This document shows positions 1-9,511 of a DNA stretch of 64,000 nucleotides, piece after piece. Source of the DNA: Calothrix membranacea FACHB-236 (lineage in GTDB: Bacteria > Cyanobacteriota > Cyanobacteriia > Cyanobacteriales > Nostocaceae); assembly GCF_014696315.1 (NCBI RefSeq), contig NZ_JACJPX010000015.1:55620-119619 (forward strand), given 5' to 3'. Every line of letters begins with the position of its first letter. Positions within the stretch are counted from its first letter, which is position 1. The notes under the pieces were generated by a model. That model saw only the letters and a program-made list of their open reading frames with translations, was not told the DNA's origin and ran no database searches. Both the position numbers and the translations under genes were made by a program.

Positions 1-508
1 TAGTTAAGTAACCGTTGAAGTGGAGAGCTTTTGTGAGATGAAAAAGAAAGTTCTACTGTCATTGCTATGGTTACAATTTGGGATTTGATGTTTTTAGGTA
101 GCAGATACGATGTCTCACGACAAGTCGCTTCTCTACGAGACGCTACGCGAACGCGCCAACGCCTTCAACCAAAATATATAAAGTTTACTACTTTTTGATC
201 TGTGACTTCTATCCGAAAACGGCAAATTTCTATCCCAAAAAGGTAATTTATAGATAACTGTGGCAATCTATACAATAGATACTGAAAAATAATAATATTA
301 GGTGCTTTGAGAATGTTTTATGCAAAGAGATTGCAGATAAAGTACGCAAATTTGAAATTGATGGGATAGTTTTCCCACCAGAAGAACAATGGCCAAATTT
401 ACAGATAAACAAGGTGTGATTAAGGTTAAATTTATGGTTGGTTGGCTAGAAATTTAAATAAGTCATCAATTACTGCATCAACCGCAAGTAAATTACCTGC
501 TCTCCAAG
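1..508. other. Gene-poor left edge of window
   Basis: No convincing complete gene is visible. Positions about 127-156 carry a palindromic cyanobacterial repeat (CGCTTCTCTACGAGACG followed by GCTACGCGAACGCG), a type scattered over Nostoc-like genomes. A short open stretch near 305-420 on the plus strand could be a decayed coding fragment, but it matches no family I recognise. The region lies downstream of the minus-strand FecB-like gene. Confidence 0.4.
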
Positions 509-1456
509 TCATAGATATTTGGATAGGTCATCAATTATTCTATTCGCTCCCATCGCCCCCCCGACACTCCAATTTACCTTGTATACTTGCTTATTTTGAA
601 CAGCTTTCAGTTTTGACCAAATTGGCTTTTGTAAGAAAGCTAAAAAGTCAGGATTTGTTGATTTAAAATCTTGACTCAAGTGTTCTGTCATAATAAATAA
701 TATATCTGCATCATATTTGGGTAAAACTTCAATACTTAAAGTTAAATCTAGTTGTTTTTGATTTTTCTGAACTAGTGGTAACCCAACGTCACTCAGAATT
801 TGCCCATAAGTAAGAAAATCTGGTCTGTAGCTATAAAAAATATCCGCCGCACCCGCAAGATGAATTACAGATATTGTTTTTGACTGTAATTGTTTTCCTA
901 ATTGCTGTCGTAATTTTTCAATGCGATTTTGATACTGATTCAAGAGTTCTTCGGCGCGATCGCTCTTTCCCAAAACCTGGGCTACATATCGTAGTCTTGC
1001 TTTAAAATCGTACATGGTGGGAAAATCGATCAATACAGTAGGCGCAATGCTAGAAAGCAATTCATAAGAACCTTTAAGCCATGTTAACCCCAAAATTAAA
1101 TCTGGTTTTAAACTGAGAATTTTTTCTAGGGAAGGCTGAGTTCCAATGTTTCCCACCACTGGAACGTCAGCAAGTAAATCACTGGGTATACCTCGAAATT
1201 TTTCCTCACATTCCTGACAATACGCCACACCAACTGGCTTTATCCCTAACGCCAGTACAGAATCGAGAACTATATTTTCTTCTAATACAACAACTCGCTG
1301 CGGTTTCAGGGGAACTTTAACTTCACCTAAAATATTACTAACGGTTTTTGTGGCTATTTGGTTGTTTACTGTCTGGGGTATGTTGTGGTTACAAGCTGCG
1401 ATCGCTACAACCAGAAATATTGTCAGTAGGAATAGTAAAAATTTGGAATTACGCAT
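509..1456 (-). CDS. Iron-siderophore ABC transporter substrate-binding lipoprotein (FecB/FhuD-like), copy 1
   Basis: This is a periplasmic binding protein (class III, helical-backbone fold) expected to pass ferric siderophore from the outer-membrane receptor to an inner-membrane ABC permease. A lipoprotein signal ends at AIAAC near residue 17-20. The body has the family pattern: QRVVVLEENIVLDSVLALGIKPVG at the start of the mature domain, a DLILGL strand, and a C-terminal W-S-K-L-K-A-V-Q segment. I chose the ATG at 1456 over one four codons upstream because it overlaps the receptor stop codon as TAATG, a translational-coupling arrangement. It is the last gene of cassette 1. No permease or ATPase genes accompany it. 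The metal-chelate specificity cannot be read from sequence. Confidence 0.88.
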   Translation of the reverse strand: MRNSKFLLFLLTIFLVVAIAACNHNIPQTVNNQIATKTVSNILGEVKVPLKPQRVVVLEENIVLDSVLALGIKPVGVAYCQECEEKFRGIPSDLLADVPVVGNIGTQPSLEKILSLKPDLILGLTWLKGSYELLSSIAPTVLIDFPTMYDFKARLRYVAQVLGKSDRAEELLNQYQNRIEKLRQQLGKQLQSKTISVIHLAGAADIFYSYRPDFLTYGQILSDVGLPLVQKNQKQLDLTLSIEVLPKYDADILFIMTEHLSQDFKSTNPDFLAFLQKPIWSKLKAVQNKQVYKVNWSVGGAMGANRIIDDLSKYL

Positions 1457-4065
1457 TAAAAATCCCAAGAAATTGTACCTGAGATGGTGAATGGATCGCC
1501 TCGCAACACGAAATCTCTATTGGTAACAGAGACAAAATAGTCTGTATCAAATATATTTTTCATATTCAATGCAAATCTGAGCCTATCTCGGCGGTAAAAA
1601 ATGCTCGCATCGGTGCGGAGATAACTAGGTACTTCAAATGAATTGTCTAAATCTCCGGCGCGATCGCCAATATAAAATAGTCCTAAACCAAATCCCAATC
1701 CTCTTAAATCCCCTGATGATATTTCGTAAGTTGTCCAAAGATTAAAACTATTTTCGGGGGTATTAGTCAAGCGATTCCCAGAAGCAAAATTATTATCTGC
1801 AATAATTTTCGCATCTGTGTAAGCATAGCCAGCAAAAATTTTCCATCCTGGTAATATTTCCCCAGCAATGTCAAATTCAATTCCTTGACTACGTTGTTCA
1901 CCCGTTTGAATAGAAAAGCGGGAATTATTGGGATCTGTAGTTAACAGGTTGGAACGTGTCAAACTATAAAGGGAAAGGGTGCTGGAAAGTCGCTCATTCC
2001 AATCGGCTTTGATACCAACTTCATACTGAGTACCCCGTTCGGGTTGAAATAGAATCCCATCCGCCGATCTACCTTCTGTGGGGTTAAAAGACTGACTGTA
2101 ACTAGCGTACAATGAAATGGCGGAAATGGGTTTATAGACAATACCCACACGAGGTGTAAAGGCATCACCCGCTTGAATATCAGTGGTATTATTTAAAAAA
2201 TTTTGGTTTTCCTGTGTAAATAAATCAAACCTACCACCTAATAAAAGCTGGAAGTTGTCAGCAAATTTAATCTGGTCTTGAATATAGATACCTAGAGTAT
2301 CTGTTAAACGAGAACCATCTTCATAGATTGCATCAATCCGACCTACAATTGGCTGACGATAGACAGGATTATAAATATCAAGTGGAGTTAATTCTGCTAA
2401 ATCAATGCCGAAATTGTTAAAGTTATCAAATCGGCTCATATTGACACCAAACAATAACTGATGTTCAATTGATCCAGTGAAAAAACGTCCTGATATATCT
2501 GTTGTCAGGTTATAGATATTAGAGTCACTTTCGGAACTATAAGTGCTACGATTAGCTGTGCGACCATCAGCGTCAAGACCAAGAAAAAACGCTTGATTGT
2601 TATCAGCATTATGCTCAAAGGTGACGCGAAAATCATTTCGTAATGACCAATTTTCGCTAAATTTATGCTCTAAGCGATACCCTAACCGGGTGGTTTCGAT
2701 TTGAGTATCGCCTTCTGGTTCATACACTGTGCGATTGCGGGGAATGCGACTACCATCTGGCCCAGGTAGCACTGTACCAACGGCTGGTAAGACAACAACT
2801 GTCCGAGAATCGATGGTTTTCTGGGAATATTCACCCTCAAAAGTCAAGGTTGTATTTTTGCCGAGCGCTGCACTAATTACAGGTGCTACAAAGAATGATC
2901 TATTACCAATAAAATCAATGTAACTGCCAGAATTTTGGTAGGCAAGATTGAGCCGATACAGAAGTGTTTTGGAATCATTTAAAGGCCCGGAAAAATCAAT
3001 ACCACCTCGATATAAGTCATAGTTTCCCACTGTGGCTTCTATATTATAAAAGGGGTTAGCTAGGGGCTGTTTAGTGACTATATTTACTGTGCCACCTGGG
3101 TTGCCTAAACCATATAATACGGAAGCTGGGCCTTTGAGAACTTCTACCCTTTCCACATTGTATAAATCTCTAGTTTCCGTCAATGTGCGATCGGGTAACC
3201 CATTATTTAAGACGTTACCACTAAAAATCTCAAAGCCTCGAATTGTAAAAGAATCTGCTCTGTCCCCAGATCCCCTGGTGGGATTCACACCACTAACATT
3301 TCTCAACGCATCACCTAAACGAGTGGCTCGTTGCTCTTGGAGAACTTGTTGGGGAACAACCTGAATTGATTGAGGAATATCCCTTAGTGGTGTATCCGTT
3401 CTAGTTCCTACCGATGCTGCTGGTACTCGATATTGATCTTGTTCTCCCGTCACCACCAACTCAATTGGTTCATCCGGCTGTGCTGCTGGTTGCTCTGGGA
3501 TTGGTGGTGTTTCTGGTTGTTGCGTTGTGACTTTTGCAGATATCACAGCCAAAATTAAGCCTTCATCTCCATCAAATAACTCCACCTCAGGTAAAACTGT
3601 TTCTCCTACCACCGTCACCCGCACAGTATTACTGTCAATATTTGTCGCATTTATCTCTGTAATTCCCGATATTGGTTTTTCAGATTTAAACGTGAAAGCA
3701 TCGCCATTGGCTAGTTGTAATTGTCCGCCAGTGATATCGACAATAAAATTATTACCTGTACTGCGATTTGTGACTTGCAGTTTATCCCCTTGGGTTGTCT
3801 CTAAAATTACCTCCACACCTTTATCTGTGGGATTGGCTTTTACTCCTGTAATAGCGATTGCCTCCGGCACTGCGCTCCGCGCAATCGCATTTGTATCCGC
3901 AGGAGAATTCGTTGGTGTTTGTACCAGCAACTGCGCGCTAGTTGCGTTAAGTTGCTTATTCTCTGACTTTGTATTAGCCGCAGCAGGTTGAGACGCAAGT
4001 AATACTAAAGCTACAATCCATAGTTGCCTATGCCATAACCCAAAAGCCACTAAAGATTTTTGCAT
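1456..4065 (-). CDS. TonB-dependent siderophore receptor with N-terminal AMIN domain, copy 1
   Basis: An outer-membrane ferric-siderophore receptor of 869 residues. In order: a signal peptide (about 1-30, cleavage near PAAANT), an AMIN domain (about 71-175), a proline/glutamine linker, a TonB-box-like stretch (IELVVTGEQDQY), a plug with IPQSIQVVPQQVL and KGPASVLYGLGNPGG motifs, and a 22-strand barrel ending in the terminal aromatic SWDF. AMIN domains on TonB receptors are typical of cyanobacteria and probably bind peptidoglycan or polysaccharide. The gene lies between an AraC regulator upstream and FecB downstream on the same strand, so it is probably iron-regulated with them. About ten residues just before the AMIN domain (AIARSAVPEA) are encoded by a palindromic genomic repeat and are missing from the sister receptors. 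Confidence 0.93.
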   Translation of the reverse strand: MQKSLVAFGLWHRQLWIVALVLLASQPAAANTKSENKQLNATSAQLLVQTPTNSPADTNAIARSAVPEAIAITGVKANPTDKGVEVILETTQGDKLQVTNRSTGNNFIVDITGGQLQLANGDAFTFKSEKPISGITEINATNIDSNTVRVTVVGETVLPEVELFDGDEGLILAVISAKVTTQQPETPPIPEQPAAQPDEPIELVVTGEQDQYRVPAASVGTRTDTPLRDIPQSIQVVPQQVLQEQRATRLGDALRNVSGVNPTRGSGDRADSFTIRGFEIFSGNVLNNGLPDRTLTETRDLYNVERVEVLKGPASVLYGLGNPGGTVNIVTKQPLANPFYNIEATVGNYDLYRGGIDFSGPLNDSKTLLYRLNLAYQNSGSYIDFIGNRSFFVAPVISAALGKNTTLTFEGEYSQKTIDSRTVVVLPAVGTVLPGPDGSRIPRNRTVYEPEGDTQIETTRLGYRLEHKFSENWSLRNDFRVTFEHNADNNQAFFLGLDADGRTANRSTYSSESDSNIYNLTTDISGRFFTGSIEHQLLFGVNMSRFDNFNNFGIDLAELTPLDIYNPVYRQPIVGRIDAIYEDGSRLTDTLGIYIQDQIKFADNFQLLLGGRFDLFTQENQNFLNNTTDIQAGDAFTPRVGIVYKPISAISLYASYSQSFNPTEGRSADGILFQPERGTQYEVGIKADWNERLSSTLSLYSLTRSNLLTTDPNNSRFSIQTGEQRSQGIEFDIAGEILPGWKIFAGYAYTDAKIIADNNFASGNRLTNTPENSFNLWTTYEISSGDLRGLGFGLGLFYIGDRAGDLDNSFEVPSYLRTDASIFYRRDRLRFALNMKNIFDTDYFVSVTNRDFVLRGDPFTISGTISWDF
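3854..3888. repeat. HIP-type palindromic repeat inside receptor 1 coding sequence
   Basis: A 35-bp element with perfect 8-bp inverted ends, GCGATTGC at the left and GCAATCGC at the right. It is read in frame in the minus-strand receptor gene and yields the peptide AIARSAVPEAIA. The other two receptors of the cluster have no counterpart at this point, so it looks like an insertion tolerated in the linker before the AMIN domain. Confidence 0.6.
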
Positions 4066-4191
4066 AACTCCTACACCAATAGATAAAAATTCTCAATTAC
4101 CTCAGTAGAGTTAGATTACGAGGTTAGCAATAGTTCCGTCTATCTGTAGAGCTGCATTTTTTTGTCACTGAAACGGCTTGTCACGAAAACT

Positions 4192-5229
4192 TTAAAATTT
4201 TGATGATATTAATTCATTTTTTTTACCAAATTGAAACTCTTTCGGTGAAACTCCAAATTTCTGTTTAAAAGCCTTAGCAAAATAACCTAAATGTGAATAG
4301 CCGACAGCATTCGCGACTTCTGCAACTTGTATTTTACTACCTGCTAACATGATTTTTGCTTGCTCCATACGGTAATCGTGTAAATAACCAAATACCGTAG
4401 TTCCAAACACTTCTCGGAAACAGTAACGCAATTTGCGATCGCCTAAACCAACTAATTGTGCTAACTCCAACAATGATGGTGGATTTTCGGCTCGATGCAT
4501 GATAATATCTCTGGCATGGTAGGCTTTTTCAATATCTATAGGTCGTAAATTTGCCACTGCTGGCATCGTTGGTTCGTGATGTGAAAACTGATTTAATTGC
4601 AGTGCTAATAATTCTAAAACTTTACTTTCTAAATAAATCCGTTTCATCATTCCTTGAAACGGAGGTTTGAGTAGTTGTTGCAACACCATAAACATCGCAG
4701 GTGTGATTTCTCCCACGGGATAATGAAATCTAGGGGGCGAATTTTTATTAATTAATGCTTGTAAAGCAGTGGGTAGAGATGCAAAACCTTGACTAAAATT
4801 TTTAAATACTTCTATATCTATATGGATAGTAATAAAAAGAATAATCTCTTCCGCCGCAAAATCATGAATTTCATCTACATTAGGCAAATAAAATAAATAG
4901 TTTTTACCTACTTGCTCAACATAATCATCAGGAATTTCTTTCATTCCTGGAGTAATTGTTCGACAGTTACCAGAAAGATGAAATTTAGAAATTAATGGAT
5001 AACGATGACCATGAATACTCCAATATTTTAAGTTTTGATGCTGTTTTGAATCGGCTACAATTAATTTCAATCCTGGACGTAGCTCAACCGTGTAAGTAAA
5101 TTCAGTAAAAAAATTATTTTCTAACTGGTAAATTTCATCAAAGCCATCATTGTTTAATGAAAGTTTTTTATTATTATTGATACCTTCTTCCCATAATTCG
5201 TCATATTCTTTTTCGGTGAATATATACAT
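4192..5229 (-). CDS. AraC-family regulator (PchR-like), copy 1
   Basis: A transcription factor of 345 residues. The C-terminal ~100 residues form the AraC double helix-turn-helix: first HTH around LLELAQLVGLGDRKLRYCF, second around VAEVANAVGYSHLGYFAKAF, then the GVSPKEF signature. The N-terminal ~220 residues are a ligand-sensing domain shared with the other two regulators here. Regulators of this PchR type usually sit next to TonB receptors and respond to their cognate ferric siderophore. It precedes receptor 1 on the same strand with a 126-bp gap, so it probably controls cassette 1. The effector is unknown. Confidence 0.88.
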   Translation of the reverse strand: MYIFTEKEYDELWEEGINNNKKLSLNNDGFDEIYQLENNFFTEFTYTVELRPGLKLIVADSKQHQNLKYWSIHGHRYPLISKFHLSGNCRTITPGMKEIPDDYVEQVGKNYLFYLPNVDEIHDFAAEEIILFITIHIDIEVFKNFSQGFASLPTALQALINKNSPPRFHYPVGEITPAMFMVLQQLLKPPFQGMMKRIYLESKVLELLALQLNQFSHHEPTMPAVANLRPIDIEKAYHARDIIMHRAENPPSLLELAQLVGLGDRKLRYCFREVFGTTVFGYLHDYRMEQAKIMLAGSKIQVAEVANAVGYSHLGYFAKAFKQKFGVSPKEFQFGKKNELISSKF

Positions 5230-5442
5230 CTTTAATGATTTAAGAGTTTTACGCTGATTCTATAGTTAAAATTGCCACATACAGTTAGTGACAGAAAATT
5301 TTGCCAAACCGCTCTCTCAAACTAGCAACAGCTTGGATAGCCAAATAGTAATTATTATCAATAAATATACGATAATTACCTGAGTAAATCAACAGATCCC
5401 TAAATATTCTGCAATATCTACAAAATCAGCACCTCACCCTGA

Positions 5443-5703
5443 GAGCGATCGCATATTCAACGAGGACGAGAAGTAGAAGCGTGTCAGCTTATTATGCGTC
5501 AATTAACTCGACGTGTAGGAGAATTATCGCAGGAAATACGTCAGCGCATTGAATCCCTTTCTTTGGAACAGTTGGAAAATCTGGGAGAGGCTTTGCTTGA
5601 TTTTACGAGTATGGCTGATTTAGATGCTTGGTTGTCAGGGTTGGGCGATTATGCTCAAAGCAATAAAGAGTTAATTTTGATTAACTGTTTTAGCCAAGGG
5701 TAA
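5443..5703 (+). pseudogene. Truncated DUF4351 / Rpn-type PD-(D/E)XK fragment
   Basis: The reading frame opens after a TGA at 5440-5442 and encodes RGREVEACQLIMRQLTRRVG followed by a segment ending near DLDAWL. This is the usual C-terminal DUF4351 tail of cyanobacterial Rpn-family recombination-promoting nuclease/transposase proteins. The nuclease domain that normally precedes it is absent. An ATG at 5494 could start a 69-residue peptide, but the homology extends upstream of it, so a 3' remnant is the better reading. Its 3' end overlaps the convergent FecB-like gene by about 33 bp. Confidence 0.6.
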
Positions 5704-6729
5704 TAGTTGTTCTTGTAAAGATTTAAGCGTAATCTGTGTACCACTAGGTGAAGGTAAACCTAGACAAATATAAGTAGGAATAAAGTAGACTCGGTTTTTT
5801 CTACTCGCAGTTAATGACTGAGCGAGAGTGTTGGTATTCCAAGATTTTTGCACAGATTGCAATTGAATTTTAGCAAAACTGTTTGTATTTTCTATTTTGC
5901 TTAACTCAACTATGTTATGTCCTTGGATAATGATTAAATCGGCATCAAGTTGAGGTAATATTTCTACCGAAATTGGTTGAGTAATATTTATTGGTTTACT
6001 TTGGGAAACAGTAGCCAGTTTAAATCCAATATCCTCTAATAAAGCACCACAAAAATCTAGAGAAGTGACCAGATTGATTGAGGAGTTGAGTTGTTCTGAG
6101 GACACCATGAGAACTTTTGGATAGGCTTTAACAACAGGTGCTAATAATTGACGGGTTGCTTCTATTTGCTGATGATGGGCTGCTATGATTTTTTTAGCTT
6201 GATGAGTGCGTCCTAATACTTGAGCGATCGCTTGTAGAGAATCTTGCCATTTATCGCTACCAACATACTCAAATAGCAATGTGGGAGCAATTTTTGATAG
6301 TTGAGTATATTGTTGCTGATTTCCCCGAATATCCCCCAAAATTAAATCTGGCTGGAGTCGGATAATAGTTTCTAGGGATGGATTGCTACTCATACCCAGG
6401 TTAGCAACTGGTTGGGTGATGCGATCGCCTAAATAGGGAATCTGTTCTTGAGGACGATCAAAATCACCACGACGATTGCTAAATACTTCCGCGTAGCCAA
6501 TCGGCTGTACATCCAATGAAAGTACAATATCTAACATTTTGGGATTGAGAACCACAATCCGTTGTGGCTGTCCACAAATCTGCGTTTCTCCCCCCAGATG
6601 TCGCACTGTTTGACAATCACCTTTGGGTGTGCGACGGGAAGATAGTATGTCAGACGGTTGGCGATGACAACCGAAAAGTGAGACTAAAATTAAACAACTT
6701 AACAGCAATAATCGCACAATTACCCTCAA
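5671..6729 (-). CDS. Iron-siderophore ABC transporter substrate-binding lipoprotein (FecB-like), copy 2
   Basis: A FecB/FhuD-type periplasmic binding protein of 352 residues. The signal peptide ends in a lipobox (SLFGC at about residues 17-21). The domain opens with PQRIVVLNPKMLDIVLSLDVQPIGYAE and has the characteristic RLQPDLILGD strand. It starts one base after the receptor 2 stop region (receptor ends at 6731), so the two are almost certainly co-transcribed. Within the cluster it is clearly diverged from copies 1 and 3, which suggests a different chelate or redundancy by old duplication. No permease or ATPase lies nearby. Confidence 0.87.
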   Translation of the reverse strand: MRVIVRLLLLSCLILVSLFGCHRQPSDILSSRRTPKGDCQTVRHLGGETQICGQPQRIVVLNPKMLDIVLSLDVQPIGYAEVFSNRRGDFDRPQEQIPYLGDRITQPVANLGMSSNPSLETIIRLQPDLILGDIRGNQQQYTQLSKIAPTLLFEYVGSDKWQDSLQAIAQVLGRTHQAKKIIAAHHQQIEATRQLLAPVVKAYPKVLMVSSEQLNSSINLVTSLDFCGALLEDIGFKLATVSQSKPINITQPISVEILPQLDADLIIIQGHNIVELSKIENTNSFAKIQLQSVQKSWNTNTLAQSLTASRKNRVYFIPTYICLGLPSPSGTQITLKSLQEQLLPLAKTVNQN

Positions 6730-6730
6730 G

Positions 6731-9403
6731 CTAAAAACTCACCGAAATCGAACCCACCACTGTAAATGGTTCTCCGGGAAGACCTGCATTTGTGCGGCTA
6801 CCAAATCCCCCCCGACTGTTTGTATATTCAACATCAAATAGATTGCGGAAATTAAGAGCAAACTTCCAATTATCTCGGCGGTAAAATAATGCTGCATTGG
6901 TGAGGAAATAGCTATCTAGGGTAAAACTATTATTTAAATCTCCCGGACGTTCACCAATATAGTTAATTCCGAGTCCCCCACCCAACCCTTGCAAACTCCC
7001 GCTTTGAATTTCGTAGGTTGTCCACAAACTAGCTTTGTGTTCAGGAATTCCTGTCAATCTGTTACCCACAGGAATAGTATTATCTTGAGTGACTTTTGCA
7101 TCTGTATAGCTATAGGAAGCAATAATATTCCAACCCGGTAAAATTTTGCCTGTCAAGTCGAATTCTACACCTTGGCTGCGCTGTTCACCAGTGGCGATGG
7201 AAATACCAAAACCGGGAAAATTGGGATCTTCCGTTGCGACATTCTGCTTGGTAACGTCAAAATAAGCTAACGTCGCCAACAAATTCCCGCCTAATAGTTC
7301 TGTTTTTACCCCAACTTCAAATCCTTCTCCCCGTTCAGGTTCTAAGGGGTTGCCATCTGCGTCGATGTCATCCACACTGGGGTTAAATGATCGCGAATAA
7401 CTGCCGTAAAGGGAAACATTGGGAATTGGTTGATAAACTACACCGATTCTGGGTGTCCAGGCAGAATCATTTTGAGTTGTATCACCACCTGGGTAAAATA
7501 AAGCAGGTATATTCTCATTTCTTTGTGCTACTGTTTCATAGCGCAAACCCAACAGTAGATTTAATTGTTCAGAGATTTCAATTTGATCTTGCAGATAAAT
7601 TCCTAAGCGATCGATTTCCGAATCGCGGTCAAACAGCAACGTATCAAATTCTGGTCGATTTACGCCATAGCTGGGATTGAAAACATTAATGGGGAATGAG
7701 GTAAAGTTAGCTAAAGCAAAGCGACTGGTATTAGTGCGACTCAAATCTGCACCAAATAGTAAAGTATGTTTGAGTCCACCAGTGGTAAATTTACCAACAA
7801 CGTTAGTTTGTAAGGCGTAATTGCGAGAATTGAAATCATCCAAAGCAAAAACTCGCTGAAGGTCGCCAGTTGTTTCATCAAATCCTAGAAAGATGCTGAG
7901 TTTATCAGAGAAAACAGTAGAATCTGTGAAGCGAAAAGCATTGCGAATTGACCAGTTATCGCTAAATTTGTGGTCTACAGATAAATTCAGACTCAAGAAA
8001 TCACGCCTTAGAAAATCATCGGGTTCATTGAAAATGCGATCGCGCGGAGTATCAACAACACCATCCCCAAAAGCAACTTTACCCGAATCCCAAGGCTGTT
8101 CGCGGTTAGAGACTTGTAAATCAAAAGCCAACTGAGTGCGTGAAGCGGAGCTATCCCGAAGGGAATCGCTAATTTCCCAAGTTAACGCCGATGCGATAAA
8201 AAATTGCTTAAATTCTTGATCAAAATCTCTAAAACCATCTCGCTGAGAATAAACAGCATTCAACCGATATAGTAGCCGTTTATCATCTGTTAAAGGCCCA
8301 GAAATATCTATCTGTGGACGAATTAAGCCATCAGAACCAAATTGTAGTTCAGTTTGATAAAAGGGTTCAGATAGAGGTTTTTTAGTAACCACATTAATTA
8401 AACCTCCAGGCTGAATCTCGCCATAGAGTATCGATGCTGGCCCTTTTAACACCTCTATTTGTTCAATGTTGGCGACTTCGGGAATCTCCGCAAAATCATA
8501 TTGACGAAAGCCGTTTTGCAATACAGGTGCTTGGTCAAATCCCCGAATACTATAGTTTAAATCACTGCCAGTATCCGTACCGTTATTGACTACACTACTA
8601 GAATTTTGTAAAGCTTCCTCCAAGCGGGTTACTTGCTGTTCTTCTAACACTTGACGAGGAATCACCTGAATCGATTGGGGAATTTTCAAAATCGGTGTAT
8701 CCGTTCGCGTAGCTGTGGTAGCATTTGGCACTAAATATTCATCTTGTTCTCCCGTCACCAGCAGCTCAATTGGTTCATCCTGTTGCGCTGTTGGTTCTTC
8801 CTGTGGTGTTTGGTTAGATGGCTGCAGAGTTGGCTGTGGCTGCATTGCAGTTGTTGTAGATGCTACAGCAAAAATTAAGCCTTCATCCCCATCAAACAAC
8901 TCAACTGTGGGCAAAACTTTCTCTCCCACCACCATCACGCGCACGTTATTAGCATCTATATTTGTAACATTTATTTCAGTAATTCCCGCAATGGGTTTTT
9001 CCGACCGAAATGTGAAAGCTTCTCCTGAAGATAAACGCAATTGAGCATTAGGGATATCTGCAATAAAATTATTAGCTGCACTGCGATTTGTAACTTGCAG
9101 TTGTTCCCCTTGGGTTGTTTCTAAAATTACCTCTACACCTTTATCTGTGGAATTTGCTTTGACTCCTGTGATGAGTACAGTTGACCCAGTATTAGGATTT
9201 GGTGATTGAGCCAGTAAATTTTTAACGTGAGTGTTACTGTATTTTTCTGATGCTAATATCAATCCTGGTGAGAATACACTACCTACGATCCCGACTATAC
9301 TCAATATCAACCAAAGATAAATTTTGAGCGTTGGCGATCGCCACTCCCAAAGGGAGTATCGCACAAAGCAATTGCTACTAGAAGCAGAACGCCAACTTTT
9401 CAT
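6731..9403 (-). CDS. TonB-dependent siderophore receptor with N-terminal AMIN domain, copy 2
   Basis: An outer-membrane siderophore receptor of about 890 residues with the same architecture as copy 1: a hydrophobic signal segment, AMIN domain (ITGVKANSTDKGVEV onward), linker, IELLVTGEQDEY box, plug (KIPQSIQVIPRQVL, KGPASILYGEIQPGG) and barrel ending in SVSF. I prefer the ATG at 9403 to one 19 codons upstream (9460), because the upstream choice would put coding sequence across a 29-bp dyad (9435-9463) that is conserved ahead of receptor 3. Two palindromic repeats are translated inside it: one in the signal region (9334-9362), the other in an early barrel loop (8138-8169, giving DSLRDSSASRT). 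Confidence 0.92.
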   Translation of the reverse strand: MKSWRSASSSNCFVRYSLWEWRSPTLKIYLWLILSIVGIVGSVFSPGLILASEKYSNTHVKNLLAQSPNPNTGSTVLITGVKANSTDKGVEVILETTQGEQLQVTNRSAANNFIADIPNAQLRLSSGEAFTFRSEKPIAGITEINVTNIDANNVRVMVVGEKVLPTVELFDGDEGLIFAVASTTTAMQPQPTLQPSNQTPQEEPTAQQDEPIELLVTGEQDEYLVPNATTATRTDTPILKIPQSIQVIPRQVLEEQQVTRLEEALQNSSSVVNNGTDTGSDLNYSIRGFDQAPVLQNGFRQYDFAEIPEVANIEQIEVLKGPASILYGEIQPGGLINVVTKKPLSEPFYQTELQFGSDGLIRPQIDISGPLTDDKRLLYRLNAVYSQRDGFRDFDQEFKQFFIASALTWEISDSLRDSSASRTQLAFDLQVSNREQPWDSGKVAFGDGVVDTPRDRIFNEPDDFLRRDFLSLNLSVDHKFSDNWSIRNAFRFTDSTVFSDKLSIFLGFDETTGDLQRVFALDDFNSRNYALQTNVVGKFTTGGLKHTLLFGADLSRTNTSRFALANFTSFPINVFNPSYGVNRPEFDTLLFDRDSEIDRLGIYLQDQIEISEQLNLLLGLRYETVAQRNENIPALFYPGGDTTQNDSAWTPRIGVVYQPIPNVSLYGSYSRSFNPSVDDIDADGNPLEPERGEGFEVGVKTELLGGNLLATLAYFDVTKQNVATEDPNFPGFGISIATGEQRSQGVEFDLTGKILPGWNIIASYSYTDAKVTQDNTIPVGNRLTGIPEHKASLWTTYEIQSGSLQGLGGGLGINYIGERPGDLNNSFTLDSYFLTNAALFYRRDNWKFALNFRNLFDVEYTNSRGGFGSRTNAGLPGEPFTVVGSISVSF
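8138..8169. repeat. Palindromic genomic repeat inside receptor 2 coding sequence
   Basis: The segment GCGTGAAGCGGAGC followed by TATCCCGAAGGGAATCGC is a dispersed-repeat type common in Nostocales genomes. Read on the minus strand it adds DSLRDSSASRT to an extracellular or periplasmic loop of the barrel, which the sister receptors lack. It contains an internal TCCC-GAA-GGGA hairpin. Confidence 0.55.
9334..9362. repeat. HIP1-containing palindrome in receptor 2 signal region
   Basis: GCGATCGCC ACTCCC AAA GGGAGT ATCGC: a HIP1 octamer joined to a 6-bp stem with a 3-base loop. It is read in frame near the receptor 2 N-terminus (encoding roughly RYSLWEWRSP), which explains the unusually long and polar region before the hydrophobic signal segment. 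Confidence 0.5.
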
Positions 9404-9434
9404 ACCACTTCCTACACCACTAAAACAATACCGC

Positions 9435-9463
9435 TTATTGCATATATTTCTTAATTGCAATAA
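9435..9463. promoter_or_regulatory. Dyad operator candidate upstream of receptor 2
   Basis: Arms TTATTGCA and TGCAATAA are separated by 13 bp. The whole 29-bp block is nearly the same as the one ahead of receptor 3 at 14712-14740, sharing CTTATTGC, TTCTTAAT and GCAAT in the same positions. It lies about 32 bp upstream of the chosen receptor start. It could bind the local AraC regulator or Fur; neither is proven. Confidence 0.5.
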
Positions 9464-9511
9464 CCCAGAGTTTAGAGGAATCCAATTAGTCGAGTCTATC
9501 CCAAAACAGTC

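Noticed and set aside
442..666. Plus-strand open frame antisense to FecB copy 1
   Set aside because: It lies over the 3' end of a well-supported minus-strand gene, has no family resemblance and no ribosome-binding site. It is a shadow frame.
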